DNA of 64,000 nt from Silene conica (GCA_029255685.2 CM055318.2:28570001-28634000), one strand, 5' to 3'. Shown: positions 30,063-43,375, counted from the first letter of the stretch. Program-made: numbers and translations. The notes: generated from the letters alone by a model not told the origin.

Positions 30063-33000
30063 TATATATATACTTAAAGGAGGAACTTTTAAAGCGATTT
30101 CATTGGTTATTGTTTTAGAGCGATTTAATTGGCTATTATTTTTGTTGAATAATTTAAATGTATAAATAAAAAATAAAAATAAAAAGTAAGAGTTTGCATA
30201 TACGAGTATTTATTAATTAAGTCATTGAGATAGAATTTGTGTAGTTAGAATTATTTACGAATAACAACTAACTCATTACTAGAATTTGCGGGACTTATAA
30301 AAAGATATGGTTAATTTTAGGATTAGAATTCTAAGAGAACTCTTAAATTGATTATATGTACCAAACTTGTGTTTGAATTTGCGTAAATTTTTTTTTTTTG
30401 CAAGGTTGAATTTGTGTAAATTATTTGTGTTTAGGTAGTAAAATTTAGGATTAGGACGTCTCCTATTTTTGTATTTTTCATTAATTTATTTTTATAAAAA
30501 GATATAAACTTCCATCAAAAACTTGTGACGCGTCAAATAAAACCCACATTCCAAAATAAAGACAATTTTTTTTGTGATTCTCGATGCATTTTACTTTTTT
30601 TATCTTATCTATCATGTGGGTGATACTTGATCCGTTACAAACTTGTGACGAATATATCCGTCACAAATATTCGTTACAAGTAAGACATATTGATGATTGT
30701 GTGCTTCTATAGAATTGTAGTTGTTCCATGCTTCCAATTATTCTTCTAACAACAATAATAAGTTTTAATAATTATAGTTAAGAGAGGAACTTTTCAAGCG
30801 ATTTCATTGGTTATTGTTTTAGAGCAATTTCATTGCCAATTATTTTGGTTAAATAAATTAAGTATATAAATAAAAAGATAATTAAATAGTAATAAAATAT
30901 CAATTGAATAATTATTGTTTTTAGAGTAATTACATTGACTATTACTTTGGTTAAATAAATTAATTATATAAAAAACGATAATTAAATAGTATTAAAATAT
31001 CAGTTGGATGATTATTGAATTAGTTAATAAAATAATTGATTTCATTGGCTATTGTTTTAGAACACTTTCAGTGGCTATTACTTCGGTTAAATAAATTAAT
31101 TATATAAATAAAAAGATAATTAAATAGTAAAAAAATATCAGTTGTATAATTATTATTTATAGATCGATTACATTAGCTATTACTTTGATTAAATAAATTT
31201 AGTATATAAAAAAATGATAATTAAATAGTAGTAAAATATCAGTTGGATAATTATTGAATTAGTTAATAAAATAATTAATTTCATTGACTATTGTTATAGA
31301 GCAATTGCATTTCATATTACTTTTGTTAAATAAATTAGGTACATAATTAAAAAGATAATTAAATAGTAATAAAATATTAGTTGGATAATTATTGTTTTTA
31401 GAGAGTTACATTGGCTAATACTTTAGTTAAATAAATTAAGTATATAAATAAAAAAGATAATTAAATAATAAATTGATTGTAAACTAAGAGTTTTGGCTAC
31501 CGTAGAGACATAGAGTTATGGTATAATTTATTTTTTCCCTTCTCTTATTTAATTAAAAGTATAAATAGATGTAATGATAATTTTATTAAGTCTCTCTTAT
31601 TTAATTAAAAGTATAAATAGTTGTATTGATGAATATATTAAGCACTTAAGTTTATGAGCTAAATTAAAAATACGAGCTATAGAATACGAACACATAAGAA
31701 TATGAGCAAATGTAAAAAAGAATAAGAGTTTAAGAGAATCACGAACTAAAAAATACGAGCACAGAAGAATGCGAGTTATTAACCTAAGAATACGAACTAA
31801 TATAAAAAAAATACGAGCCATTGAGCTAAGAATACGAGCTAATGTAAAAACAATACGACTTATTAAGATAAGACGGACTTTAAAATACGAGCACAAATGA
31901 ATATGAGCTAATGAAAAACAATACGAGGTATTAAGATAAGACGAGCTTCAAAATATGAGCACAAATGAATACGAATACGAGATTAAAAGGATCACGAACT
32001 TAAATATACGAGAACATAAGAATACGACCTATTAAGATGAGAATACAAGCTAATGTAAACATAATATGAAAACACGAGCTAATTGAAACACTTCTCAAGC
32101 TAAAAAAATAGTTACAAATTTGTAAGACGTCAAATTTCATAATATAATAAGCACTTAAGATTACGAGGTATAATTAAAAGAATACGAGCTACAAAATACG
32201 AATATATAAGAAATACGAGCTAATGTTAAAGGAATAAGAACTTAAGATAATCAGGACCTAAAAAATACGAGCACATAAAAACGCGAGTTATTAACGTAAG
32301 AATGTGACCTTAATAGAGCTATTAAGCTAATTAAGAATACGAGCTAATGTAAAAATATACGAGTTAGTAAGATAAAAATACGAGCTAATGTAAAAATAAC
32401 ATACAAGCATATAAGAGAATCACGAACTTACAAATATGAGCATATAATAATATGGGCTAATATAAAAAGAAAACCAGCTAATATAAAAGAAATATGGGAT
32501 AATAAGATAAATATATGAGCTATTAAGATAAGAATACGAGCTAATGTAAAAAGTATACGAGCTAATAAGATAAAAATACGAGCTATTAAAATAAGAATAT
32601 GCGCTAATGTAAAAAAGAATACGATCTAATGTAAAAGAATACGAGTTAATGTTAAAAGAGTACGAGCTTCAACTATTTTCATATCTTAGAAATATTGGAA
32701 AAATTATTTTGACAGTGATGCGTAATATGTAAGTGTCTTTCCAAGACCATAGAATCGAAGGTACATGTTTCCATTTCCATTGGAATTTCATGCACTTTCA
32801 ACGTTCCATATTGTTCCATTGATGATGATACATCTGAGGTTTCATTAGCCATAAAAAATTATCATACTTGAATTATTCTCTTTATATGCCTATTATAATA
32901 AGTATTTTTAGAAGATTAACTGTTACGATAATTACTTTGAAACCATATCAAGATATTACCCGGGCAATGCCTTGGCATGAGCCATAAAAAACATTCATAC

Positions 33001-33120
33001 TTGAATTATTCTCTATATATGCCTATTATACTAAGTATTTTTAGAAGATTAACTGTTACGATAATTACTTTGAAACCATGACAAGATATTACCCGGGCAA
33101 CGCCCGGGCATGAAATCTAG
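30063..33120 (+). mobile_element. Helitron B, tandem to Helitron A, composite
   Basis: Starts directly after the 3' end of Helitron A with TATATATATACTTAAAGGAGG and ends with hairpin CCCGGGC-AAC-GCCCGGG and CATGAAATCTAG at 33109-33120, followed by T. A second internal 5'-like start (AAGAGAGGAACTTTTC) at about 30780 and a duplicated 3' end (32855-32980 and 32985-33120) show that more than one copy is fused here. Noncoding. Confidence 0.7.
31620..32670 (+). repeat. Helitron minisatellite AATACGAGCTAATGTAAAA, block 2
   Basis: Same repeat as 29040-29900. Minus-strand open frames such as 31597-31896 (ARI/FILARIL pattern) are translations of it. Confidence 0.8.
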
Positions 33121-33416
33121 TTATATATGAAACCAGAGGTTTATGGTTTGACCCCCAATGGTGGCACTTATGTTTTTTGCTTAAATTTGACCAGGAATTG
33201 TACTTTTAAATATCATGTCATAAATATAGTACAATATTATAAAAATCATCAAAGACGTTGTGGCTGATTTGGTAAAGTTATGGTCTTTGAATCCCGTGTT
33301 CGCGGGATTGACCCCCACAGGTGTAGCTTTTGGTTTTTGGCTGAAATTGTACATTAACCACGTGGCATCATCTCATGGTTCTTATTTGGATCTACAAGTA
33401 AACCTCAATCCTCATT
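33121..33416 (+). repeat. SINE-like unit with tRNA-type boxes
   Basis: TGTGGCTGATTTGGTAAAG at about 33260 resembles an A-box and CGTGTTCGCGGGATTGACCCCC a degraded B-box region. A related piece (TTTGACCCCCAATGGTGGCACTTATGTTTTTTGC) lies at 33150-33182, so two related units stand in tandem. The frame 33260-33568 is chance. Boundaries are uncertain. Confidence 0.35.
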
Positions 33417-33419
33417 TAA

Positions 33420-34310
33420 GGGGGTGTTTGGTTGGGGCATTTGGAATGGATTCCACCCATTCAAGTGTTTGGTTTGACCCTTTTGGAATGAAGTTTGATA
33501 CCCAAGGGATTCTAAATCCATTCCAAACCCTTGGAATCTCATACCCATGTCTCAACCCAAGGTTCTAACTCCATTCCACCCCATCCCAAATTATATATTT
33601 TTTTATAAAACATTTTAAGTGGATTTTTTTTCATAGAACATTTTATGTGAATTTTTTTCATAAAAAAAAAGTTACGTATTTTTCATAAGATATTTATGTG
33701 GATTTTTTTCATAAAATATTTTATGTGGATTTTTTTCATAAAAAAAAGTTGCGTATTTTTCATAAAACATGTTATGTGGATTTTTTTCATAAAACATGTT
33801 ATGTGTATTTTTTTTCATAAAACATTTTATGTGGATTTTTTTGTAAAACATTTTATGTGAATTTTTTTTATAAAACATTTTATGCGGATTTTTGTCATAA
33901 AAAAAAGTTGCGTCTTTTTCATAAAACATTTTATGTGAATTTTTTTCATAAAACATTTTTTGTGGATTTTTTCGTAAAGCATTTTATGTGGATTTTTTTC
34001 GGTCTTAGAATAATTTTGCTATTGTCGTATTAAATGAACCTGAGTCATTTGATTTTTATGGATTAATTTGAATTTTGGCTTTGTTGTAGTTAATTTTAAT
34101 TCAAAATAATATAATTTCAGTTATCTATGATAAAGAAATGAAATAATTTGAAATCCATTCTAAATGTAAATCAAACAATAAGAATGACATTTACAATCCA
34201 TTACGAGATCAAACTAAACAAGCATTAATAAGTATGAGATTCTAACTCCATACCTCCTTGATATTAGAATCCATTCCATTTCATTCCAATTGTTTGAACC
34301 AAACGGCCCC
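33420..34310. mobile_element. PIF/Harbinger-type MITE, TSD TAA
   Basis: Left end GGGGGTGTTTGGTTGGGG and right end, reversed, GGGGCCGTTTGGTTCAAAC, with TAA at 33417-33419 and 34311-34313. 891 bp. The interior carries an A/T-rich tandem repeat. No transposase. Confidence 0.82.
33600..33995 (+). repeat. Tandem repeat ATAAAACATTTTATGTGGATTTTTTTC
   Basis: About a dozen units of 27-40 bp combining ATAAAACATTTTATGTGGA with a T tract, inside the Harbinger MITE. It produces the spurious minus frame at 33672-33956. Confidence 0.85.
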
Positions 34311-34341
34311 TAAGATCATAGACCTCACAAGATGCAATCTC

Positions 34342-34345
<4 letters not shown>

Positions 34346-34414
<69 letters not shown>
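34346..34414. repeat. (TA)n microsatellite, about 34 units
   Basis: Pure TA run directly abutting the left end of MULE copy 2. Confidence 0.97.
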
Positions 34415-34416
<2 letters not shown>

Positions 34417-34969
34417 CGGTGAGTTTGCCATATTCCGTGAGTTACCCCCGCATATAAATACAATTGACCTAAAATTCAACACACGCCTAAATTTTCACAA
34501 TTTTGTTTCAGCTAACAACTCTGTTTCCCCCTTCTCTCTCTGCCAAATTCCCAAAAAAATCATCAATAATCAATCGCACAAAAATTCATCAAATCGATCG
34601 CACCAAAATCATCAATTCTTCAATTTTTGATTTCAAAATCCACAATTATTACCTTAACTCATTCATTATCTTGATTAATTCAACTAAAAACTATCAATTC
34701 AGAAAGATCAGACGAAAATATTCCAGGAACCCTAATTTTTCGAAGGTACCAAGATTTCTTACGATTTTCTTATTTTAATACTCGAATAACTGAATTATTT
34801 GATTCAAATAACAAATTGTACGACGATTTATGTATTGTTTATCATACTGTTGACATTTGACTGATAATTTATTATCATAATCTTAAAAAATTATTGATAA
34901 TCTAGATTAGCACACCAACTGTTTGTTAAAATGCCTAGTTGAATGTAGAAACTTAGTTGTAATATTAAT

Positions 34970-35550
34970 GTTAAAACTCAGTTATTGTATCTAGTAGTTA
35001 CTTCTTGGAAGTTTTGTTAACTTATATTCTATTTTTGGTGATTTGCAGGTTAAATCAAGATAGACGTGAATAATTGACGTTCAATGAAAAAAAATTATGC
35101 ATATACCTGGTCTTTTTTGTTAGTTTGATATTATTTAATTTAACAACTCAGTTATTGTAATGTAGAAAGTCAGGTGTAATCTTAAAACTCAAGAATTTGT
35201 AGTTATACCAATGTAGAAACTCAGTTATTGTAATGTAGAAACTCAGTTATTGTAATGTAAACTTTGGTATTTGTAGTTATTCTAATATAGAAACTCTGTT
35301 ATTGTAAAGAGTAAATCGTGTTATTGTATTGAGATCACAAATGTATTCAAATTTCTATGTTTTGTTTGTTTTCAGCTTGTTTAATTGAGTAACTCAGTTA
35401 TTTTAATGTAGAAACCCGGTTATTGTAATGTAGAAACTCAAAACTTAATTATTGTAATGTAGAAACTCAATTATTGTAATGTAAAACCATGATATTTGTA
35501 GTTATTGTAATGTAGTAATTTAGTTATTGTAATGAGTAAATCGTGTTATT
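34970..35550 (+). repeat. MULE copy 2 left array, TTATTGTAATG units
   Basis: Same repeat as 240-760, with long blocks identical or nearly so to copy 1. Confidence 0.75.
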
Positions 35551-35869
35551 GTATTGAAACGAAACTCAAATATATTCAAATTTCTACCTTGTGCTTGATT
35601 TCATCTTATTTAACTGAATAACTAGTCATTTTCATTGAATCAATAAATGAGTTTGGTTAACGCAGTAGATTGGTAATTTGTCTTAGATTACTATATTGTC
35701 TTAGATTACTATATTCAATAATAGATTGGTAATTTGTCTTACATTTTGCATTTTTGAGTTGAACAGTAATCAATTACTAAAAATAGAAATAATGACGAAA
35801 ACCGTGTTTTTGGAGTTCAACATGTGCAATTTTGGCATGGAAAGGGTATTCTTTTGAATAACTATCTCG

Positions 35870-38200
35870 AAACCATTACAATAACTATCTGACCCATTAC
35901 AATAACTATCTGAATACATTACAATAACTGTATGAACTCATTACAATAGCCGACTTAAGCCATTACAATAACTATTTGAATACATTACAATAACTGTCTG
36001 AACTCATTACAATAACTGACTTAAACCATTACAATAACTGACTTAAACCATTACAATAACTATCTGATACATTACAATAACTGAGTTAAACCATTACAAT
36101 AACTGACTTAAACCAAACTATCTGAATACATTACAATAACAGTCTGAACTCATTACAATAACTGTCTGATCCCATTACAATAATTGTCTGAAACTATTAA
36201 AATAACTGTCTGAAATCATTACAATAACTGTATGAACACATTACAATAACTGTCTGAAAACATTAAAATAACTGAGTAAAAGAATAACATAATTATGACA
36301 AACTCATGAAGTCACTACTGGATACAATAACTCTGTAGAAGGAAATACAATAACAGAACTTCTATAATACAATAACTCTCTTATGAAGTCATTACTAGAT
36401 ACAATAACAGAACTTATATTATACAATAACTGTGTAAAAACCATTAAAATAACTGTCATTTGGAGTATTAACCCCATGAGTGGTTTCCAGCATATCTTCA
36501 ACAATTCCCTATCACAAATAAAACTGAATTTTCAACACCGGTATTGGATTATGCAATACAATAACCAACATAACTTTAAAAAAAGAAATGAAGTATAACA
36601 GTTGGAAACTCTACTTCACTGAATACAATAACAATAGGAAAGGAATCCTATGTAAACACATAACATATATTATGCATTACAATAATTAACATGTAATGTT
36701 ACAATAACTACATTGTGCACATGAAGTCACTAATGGAAAACTGAATACAATAACATGTATTATGCAATACAATAACAGCTATTATGAATTACAATAACAG
36801 CTATAATTATGAATACAATAACAGCTATAATGAATTACAATAACATGTATTACAAAATGGAAAACTGAATACAATAACATGTATTATGCAATACAATAAC
36901 AGCTATTATCAATTACAATAACAGCTATTATGAATACAATAACAACTATTATGAATTACAATAACAAGTACTACAAAATGGAAAACTAAATACAATAACA
37001 TGTATTATGCAATACAATAATTAACATTATGCATTACAATAACAGGTATTATTATGCAATACAATATTTGACATTATGCAATAACTGTGTAAAAAAAGGA
37101 AATACAATAACAGAACTTATATAATATAATAACTGTCTTGAATGAAGTCACTACTAGATACAATAACAGGACTTATATAATACAATAACTGTGTAAAAAC
37201 CATTATAATAACTGTCTGAAAATCATTACAATAACTGTATGAACCCATTACAATAACTGTCTGAAATCATTAAAATAACTGCCTGAAACCATTACAATAA
37301 CTGTCTGAAAACACAATTACAATAACTGTCTGAAAACACAATTACAAAAACTGTCTGACATGATTACAATAATTCTCTGAGAAAATTACAATAACTGTCA
37401 CAAAAATAACAGTTTCTAGGCTTTACAAAACACACAATCCTTTCCAATACCAAGCAACATTTACAATTTCCAACATTTACAATTTCCTCAACTAAAGGCA
37501 ACAACCTCTCTCTTTCTTTGTTGATATCAGCTAAAACTACGATAGCAGCAATCTCAGCTCTGTAAATAATCCTTTTTAATGGATCATGCAACTCTGATGT
37601 AAACAACTCCCCATTGTAAAACATCATATGCATCATTACAAAAACACCACAGTCTAAGTTTTTGCAAAAGGTTAACTAGAACATTAGGGCGGCAACTGAC
37701 TTTAATCTTCGCAGCACTGCAAAGAACCATACGAGCTAAATAAACACAAAGTGATGCATATAATACAACAACACCCCATGAAGTCACTACTACATACAAT
37801 AACTGAGTTTTATAATACAATAACAGAACTTATATAATACAATAACTGTATCTAAATGAAGTGTCTAAACACATTAAAATAACTGTGTACAAACCATTAA
37901 AATAACTGTCTAAACACATTAAAATAACTGTGTACAAACCATTAAAATAGATGTTATTGTATTCATAATAGCTGTTATTGTAATTTATAGTAAAAAAGGG
38001 AATACAATAACAGTCTTAGACGAATACAATAACAGTCTTAGACAATTACAATAACAGTCTCAGACGAATACAATAACAGTATTAGACGATTACAATAACA
38101 GTCTGAGACGGTTACAATAACTGTCTGATACGATTATAAAAAAGGGAATACAATAACAGTCTTAGACGAATACAATAACAGTCTTAGACAATTACAATAA
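35870..38200 (+). repeat. MULE copy 2 right arrays, ATTACAATAAC units
   Basis: Starts with the CATTACAATAACTGTCTGAA minisatellite (to about 36290). After that come ATACAATAACAGCTATTATGAA units (36600-37080), more CTGTCTGAA units (37200-37400), and GTCTTAGACGAATACAATAACA units (37985-38200). A stretch at 37400-37780 is less repetitive; the small minus frames there are not recognisable genes. Confidence 0.75.
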
Positions 38201-38865
38201 TTTCGAAAATCAGGTAAAAAATCTGGAAAATACAATTAAGAAACCCTAATTTTAACTGGAAACAAAATGCAAAGTGACTAATTGAACTACACACCAGTTT
38301 TAAGTAAAACACAACTACATAAACGAAGATTTTTACAAAATTGACGAAAATCAAAGAAGTAAGATAAAAAAAACCCTAAATTATGCTAAAACGAGAAAAA
38401 AAGTACACAAAATACTCTAATTGAACTACATAATGATAAACACTGCGCAAAATTGAAGAATAACAACAGAAAACACAAAAAAAATCAACTTAAAAAAACC
38501 TACAAAAAGTGACGAAAATAGAAGAAAACGAAATGAATGTTTTACTGGAGAAACACTGCGCAAAATTACCTGAAGATGAACGGAATAACGACGAAAATGA
38601 GCGAAGAAATCGATGAAGAAAAGATGAGCAAGATGATGGAGGTTTTACTGGAGAAAATGGAGGTTTTACAGTAGAATTATGGAGGTTTTACAGTAGAATT
38701 TCAGTTGGGAAGTTGAAAAGAGGGGAAAAAAGAAGTGAGGGGTGAAATTTTGGGTTTACATATGAATTGTGAGATTTAATCTCAGCCACTAATCTGAATT
38801 AAAAATGGATGGTCCAGATTCAAAGGTGTAACTCACCAAATATACACCAACTCATATGATCCTAC

Positions 38866-38975
<110 letters not shown>

Positions 38976-39793
38976 AGGATCTATTGAGTCTAGGGTATTA
39001 GGGTGAATCCGTCCTACCATTCCTAGCCATCCGATTATCTTAATCCTATGGCTGAGATTTAATCTCATATTCTATTATTTATTTTACTACTATATAAACA
39101 TCATTGTATGTGCAACTTTTCTCATAATTCATAAAAACTTTCTCTCTCTTCTTTCTCTATCCTCAAAATTTTCCCTCGACATTCACAAAAAAAAAACTGT
39201 TTATTCATTCAAAAAGCTTGTTAATGTTTCGAAAAAATCTCAATCGAAGCATCATTCTCATCTGCGATTGATTGTTTATGCGATTCTTATTTCATCATTC
39301 AAAAAGCTTGTTAATGTTTCGAAAAAATCTCAATCGAAGCATCATTCTCATCTGCGATTGATTGTTTCTGCGATTCTTTTGATTTAGGTATTTTCTGCAT
39401 TTTTCTACCGTCGTTATCCATTATTTCTGTGCGATCCATTCATCCGTCGATTGTCCAATTACTGGTTTCCAGGATTCATGATTTCCTGCGTTTTGTTCAT
39501 TTTTATGATTCTGGAAATCTGAGCTTACTACTGCTTGATAGATCTTCTGCTTCTCGGTGGAATTATTTTGTTGTTTCTATCAGCCAAATCACCAATTTAT
39601 CGTGGTTGCTTGGGTTTTTAGCGTATTCGTGCTAGATTACTCATCAAATATTGTAGATTTATCGTAGATAGTTGATTCAGCCGATATGTAGCGTAAACAA
39701 TATAATTAGTTGTGCATATGTCAGGAGCTCGGGTTTGTCTTCGGCTCCTCACATCAAAATCATAGTTTAATCGTATTTTTCAGGTCTGTTTCG

Positions 39794-39854
39794 ATGTCGA
39801 CACTTCCGTCTACTCCATTGAGTCACTTTTCAGTTGCAGACGACATTCATCCAG
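39794..39854 (+). pseudogene. Probable first coding exon of a FAR1-type transposase
   Basis: After a splice-acceptor-like TTTTTCAG (39776-39783) comes ATG and MSTLPSTPLSHFSVADDIHP, followed by CAG/GTATCT. Short N-terminal exons of this style occur in FAR1-type MULE genes; similarity is from memory and weak. Nothing downstream continues it. Confidence 0.35.
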
Positions 39855-40040
39855 GTATCTCTTTATGATGCGTATATTTTTTTAGTGCTTTCATTTAATT
39901 AATTTACATCTTAGCTCGTTTGTAACAGCTATTCTTATTACCTTTACAAGTTTTTGAAATTCAGTTTCAATACTTCACACGTGTGTCATTATAACATACA
40001 TATTACACTATTGTAACATCTATTTTCAAGCTACTATAAC

Positions 40041-40452
40041 ATTTTACTGATTCTCATATTAAGACTTCATATGTGTGTTATTATAACATACACATGTGTG
40101 TTATTATAACATACATGGTACATTACTGTAACATGTGTTATACAGTTATTTATAACAGTTCCTGAGCATCATGCTAAGATAATGGATTGTGTTATTATAA
40201 CATACATATTAGACTACTGTAACATGTATTTTACAGCTACTATAACATTTTACTGATTCTCATATTAAGACTTCATATGTGTGTTATTATAACATACACA
40301 TGTGTGTTATTATAACATACATGGTACATTACTGTAACATGTGTTATACAGTTATTTATAATAGTTTCCTGAGCATCATGCTAAGATAATGGATTGTGTT
40401 ATTATAACATACACATTAGACTACTGTAACATGTATTATATAGTTATTAAAA
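40041..40452 (+). repeat. 206-bp tandem duplication in MULE copy 3
   Basis: ATTTTACTGATTCTCATATT recurs at 40041 and 40247. Each unit carries several TGTTATTATAACATACA and ACTGTAACATG words. Confidence 0.85.
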
Positions 40453-40714
40453 CATTTTTCCTGATTCGAATATTAAGATTTCAAAATTGACAAGTTCAAT
40501 TACTTTATCACGTGTCTTTACATTACTGTAACAACCATATAATATTGGACATTTTAGAATAGACCTGATGCGACTCAAACCCGTGTATCTGGAATTCTAG
40601 GCAATGATTTTTCTTGGGGATGATAAATTAGGATTGGTGAAGACTTGTATAACTGCAAATATTTAAGTTTATGCATTAGGCGATCCTTAATATATTTTTC
40701 TTTGGCTTATTCTA

Positions 40715-40786
40715 AAGGCTATTAGCTCAAAAGGGACAGCAATGTGCAAATTTTGTACAAAGGTATGGGTTCGAATCCCATATAGC
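40715..40786 (+). tRNA. tRNA-like sequence, probably a pseudogene
   Basis: GGCTATTAGCTCAAAAGG at the left, TGTGC/GTACA as a possible anticodon stem, and ATGGGTTCGAATCCCAT as a perfect T-arm, with TATAGCC pairing GGCTAT at the 5' end. The anticodon loop AAATTTT lacks the normal T33 and the D-arm pairs poorly, so a decayed or organelle-derived tRNA is likely. It lies inside MULE copy 3. Confidence 0.4.
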
Positions 40787-41094
40787 CTAGTTAATTTAAG
40801 AATCTGGTGTTTAGAATTTGTTGAAACGAGATATGTAGTAAAAAAAATTGATAAATAAAAGCAATAATAATACACGGGATTGCAAAATAAAGACGTGCAG
40901 GTCATGATCGGAGTCGGCTATGCAGCAGTGACGTGCATGGACCGAGTTACAGTAAAACTCATGTTAATATGTTGCCATAACTAGCCAGTATATTACGACA
41001 AAAAATTACAGTGTCTTCATCCCAAACATTTCCTTACCTTTAGTTAAAATATCCATGTTAAAGAACAACACACACCTTTTAGTAAGTGGTACTA

Positions 41095-41212
41095 TAATCG
41101 TTGGTAAGCGTTACAATAACAGCTAGTAAGCGCTACAATAACAGCTGGTAAGCGTTACAATAACAGCTAGTAAGCGCTACAATAACAGCTAGTAAGCGTT
41201 ACAATAACAGCA
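41095..41212 (+). repeat. Tandem repeat GCGTTACAATAACAGCTAGTAA, 22 bp
   Basis: Five units alternating GCGTTACAATAACAG and GCGCTACAATAACAG with CTAGTAA or CTGGTAA, at the right side of MULE copy 3. The core TTACAATAA is the same as in the other MULE copies. Confidence 0.88.
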
Positions 41213-41250
41213 ACGTGGCATCATCCTGTGCGTCCATGATCTAGATCCAA

Positions 41251-41253
<3 letters not shown>

Positions 41254-41300
<47 letters not shown>
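41254..41300. repeat. (TA)n microsatellite
   Basis: Pure TA run at the right border of MULE copy 3, adjoining a Copia LTR remnant. Confidence 0.96.
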
Positions 41301-41304
<4 letters not shown>

Positions 41305-42689
41305 TATCGTACATATTGGATACGTATGGGATGATATTTTAGTCGACTCATCAACATTTATCGGTAATGATTGATTTTAAATAGTTTGACATTACCGTAA
41401 TGTGGTGGTGATGATCAGTTGATCCCTTTAGGTCACACCTATAGCACGATGCCCGAATCATTAAAGTTACTAGTTTGTATGAGATATGAATTTATTAAAT
41501 TCCTTAAAATTGGACGAAATTAAATGAGAGAATTTTTACGTCTCGTTAGAATTTGATTATATGAGATTAAATTAAAATAAATGTTATTCTTAAAAAGAAC
41601 GATAAAAGTTATCATCTTAAAGGTTGTCGGTTAATTACAATCGCAATCGAGTTGTGGATTGTATTAACCTAATGTGAAACGTTAACAATTATACTTAAGG
41701 GTTAAATATTAATTTGTAATGTTATATTTAAAATATTTAGATGCAATTTTATTAGACATTACATTTTTACAACTTAAAGTGTAAAATGGATCTCATGTAA
41801 GACATGAAAGCCGTGTATATGGGTGGCATGGGAGATTGTGGTTTTATGATTGTGGTCTAATTCAGAATTAGACAAAATTAGTTTAGTTAAGCATGCCTAA
41901 TACTAGCCTTATAAGTCTAATGATGATCTTGACAAGAGAAAAAGGGAAATGGCTCCCTTCTCCTAGCCCTTGAACCGTGCAAAGGGAAGTGAGAGATTCT
42001 CTCTTGTCTCCTCTTATTTATTCACCCATGCAATGACATTACAATTAATCCTCTCTTGAAAAATCATAATTAGAGAGTTGCTCATCTCTCTAATTTTCGT
42101 CCATCATCCCATATAATACTAGTGTAGTATTTTGTGTTTTTATAAGGAAATTGCTACTCACATATTAAGAATATTAGTAGTAATAGATTGGGCATTGTCT
42201 TGGGTGCAAAGGAGGGTTCCTACACTTGGAGTCTTTGTTCATCCATCCCACATTAGCTCAAGAACGGTTTTGAAAGGAGTCCATAACTATGCCCTAATTC
42301 CACATACTCAATGTAAGGGCTCGTTTCTTGTGTGCTTGCATGCATAAGATCTACATTTATTTTTATGACTAAAATAAATTGTCTCATATAAGATACTCCC
42401 TCCATTCATATTCACTTTGTACCTTTGCTTTTTCACGTTTGCCAACGCACGTTTTACGTGCTAAATAACTTTAGCTACGTATTCGCAAAAATTATAAAAG
42501 TTAGATATTTTCAATGTACTCGTGAAGACGAATCAAACAAGATCCCGCATGAATATATTTTTCTCTTACATATTAGGAGAAAATTGATACTAAACGTTGA
42601 TTTGTAAATAGTGTACAAAATGCAAAAGTACCATTTGGATTTGAATGGAGGGAGTATGAGTTTTATTTCTGGAAATATGATTTCCTTCA
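41301..42689 (+). mobile_element. Copia-type LTR remnant with nested Stowaway MITE
   Basis: Shared with the Copia LTR at 5317 in the same order are TCGGTAATGATTG, CAGTTGATCCCTTTAGGTCACACCTATAG, the TTGGGTGCAAAGGAGG region, GCATGCATAAGATC, and a final TTTCCTTCA at 42681-42689. The left end is cut by the (TA)n tract. Diverged, with no internal domain: a truncated solo LTR. The frame at 42132 is not a gene. Confidence 0.65.
42396..42654. mobile_element. Stowaway-type MITE, TA duplicated
   Basis: CTCCCTCCATTCATATTCA at the left and, reversed, CTCCCTCCATTCAAATCCA at the right, flanked by TA at 42394-42395 and 42655-42656. 259 bp, inside the LTR remnant. Confidence 0.9.
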
Positions 42690-43375
42690 CTACTCTCCCT
42701 TTATTTTCCCCCCTTCCCCCTGCCCTCCCTTTCCCTCGTTTTTTTCCCTCCTTTTTTACTACAATAAGTCTCTTTCAAGACGGATATAACCATTTTAAGA
42801 CTAAAACATGTCAAATATACCACACTTTCATAGATAAGACAAGTCTTTTTACCAATATCATTTTGTTTTCGTTTTATATGTAAAGTGGTAGCTATTTAAC
42901 CCGTCTTATTGCTTCAAACGGATATGTTTGGTTTGAAACAAAAATTTGTGTTTTTCCTATCCAAACACACCCATTGAGAGAATTAGAGGGGAGGAAGGGG
43001 AGGGAAATGGAGGAGCTCAATTTCCATTGTTTGAGTACAATATATGAAAGGAAGGAAATGAAAGGGGGGAAATGGAATGATTCAATTTCCCTCCTTTAGA
43101 CCAAACTAGAATAAATCTTTTCATTATTGGCAAGATTTTGAAAAAAAAAATTCTTTTGACTCTTATTTAAGAATGATAAGGCCAAATACTCTTCTAATAT
43201 GGCTTAATCTCTCCATCATCGTCCATCCCCCTTTCCCTCTAATTTATTTTTGCTATCCAAACAACCCCTCTTCATTCCCCCTCCCTTTCCTTTGTTTCCC
43301 TTTCCCCTTTCCTTTCCTCCACCCCCTCGCGCCCCTCTCTCCTCCCAATTTGCTATCCAAACACACCCTTAGAGA
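42690..43375. mobile_element. Degenerate MITE ends with CTATCCAAACACACCC
   Basis: CCTATCCAAACACACCC (42957) and GCTATCCAAACACACCC (43352) plus a related GCTATCCAAACAACCCC (43253) are typical right termini of Harbinger/hAT-like MITEs (reversed: GGGTGTGTTTGGATAG). Purine-rich (42980-43080) and pyrimidine-rich (43240-43340) stretches could pair as arms. Left ends are not found. Confidence 0.4.

Larger units (their letters stand above)
34415..38858 (+). mobile_element. MULE copy 2, internally deleted
   Basis: Left end CCGGTGAGTTTGCC..CCGTGAGTTAC and right end (reversed) ATGAGTTGGTG..GGTGAGTTACACC are partly similar inverted termini. The left part has a TATA box (TATAAATA, 34453-34460) and a CT-rich leader ending in a GT donor near 34746, as if for a transposase transcript. 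Then follow TTATTGTAATG repeats (34970-35550), the junction where copy 1 has its zinc-knuckle remnant but here has a deletion (near 35668), and the inverted ATTACAATAA arrays (35870-38200). No coding capacity. Lies between two (TA)n tracts. Confidence 0.62.

Noticed and set aside
31597-31896. Repeated ARI/ILARI peptide frames on the minus strand (also 45357 and 51075)
   Set aside because: They are translations of the Helitron minisatellite in different copies; the repetition explains the apparent conservation.
33260-33568. 102-residue plus-strand frame
   Set aside because: Crosses from a SINE-like unit into the end of a Harbinger MITE.
34264-34482. Tyr-Ile repeat frames over (TA)n (also 34343 and 38868)
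   Set aside because: Microsatellite translation.
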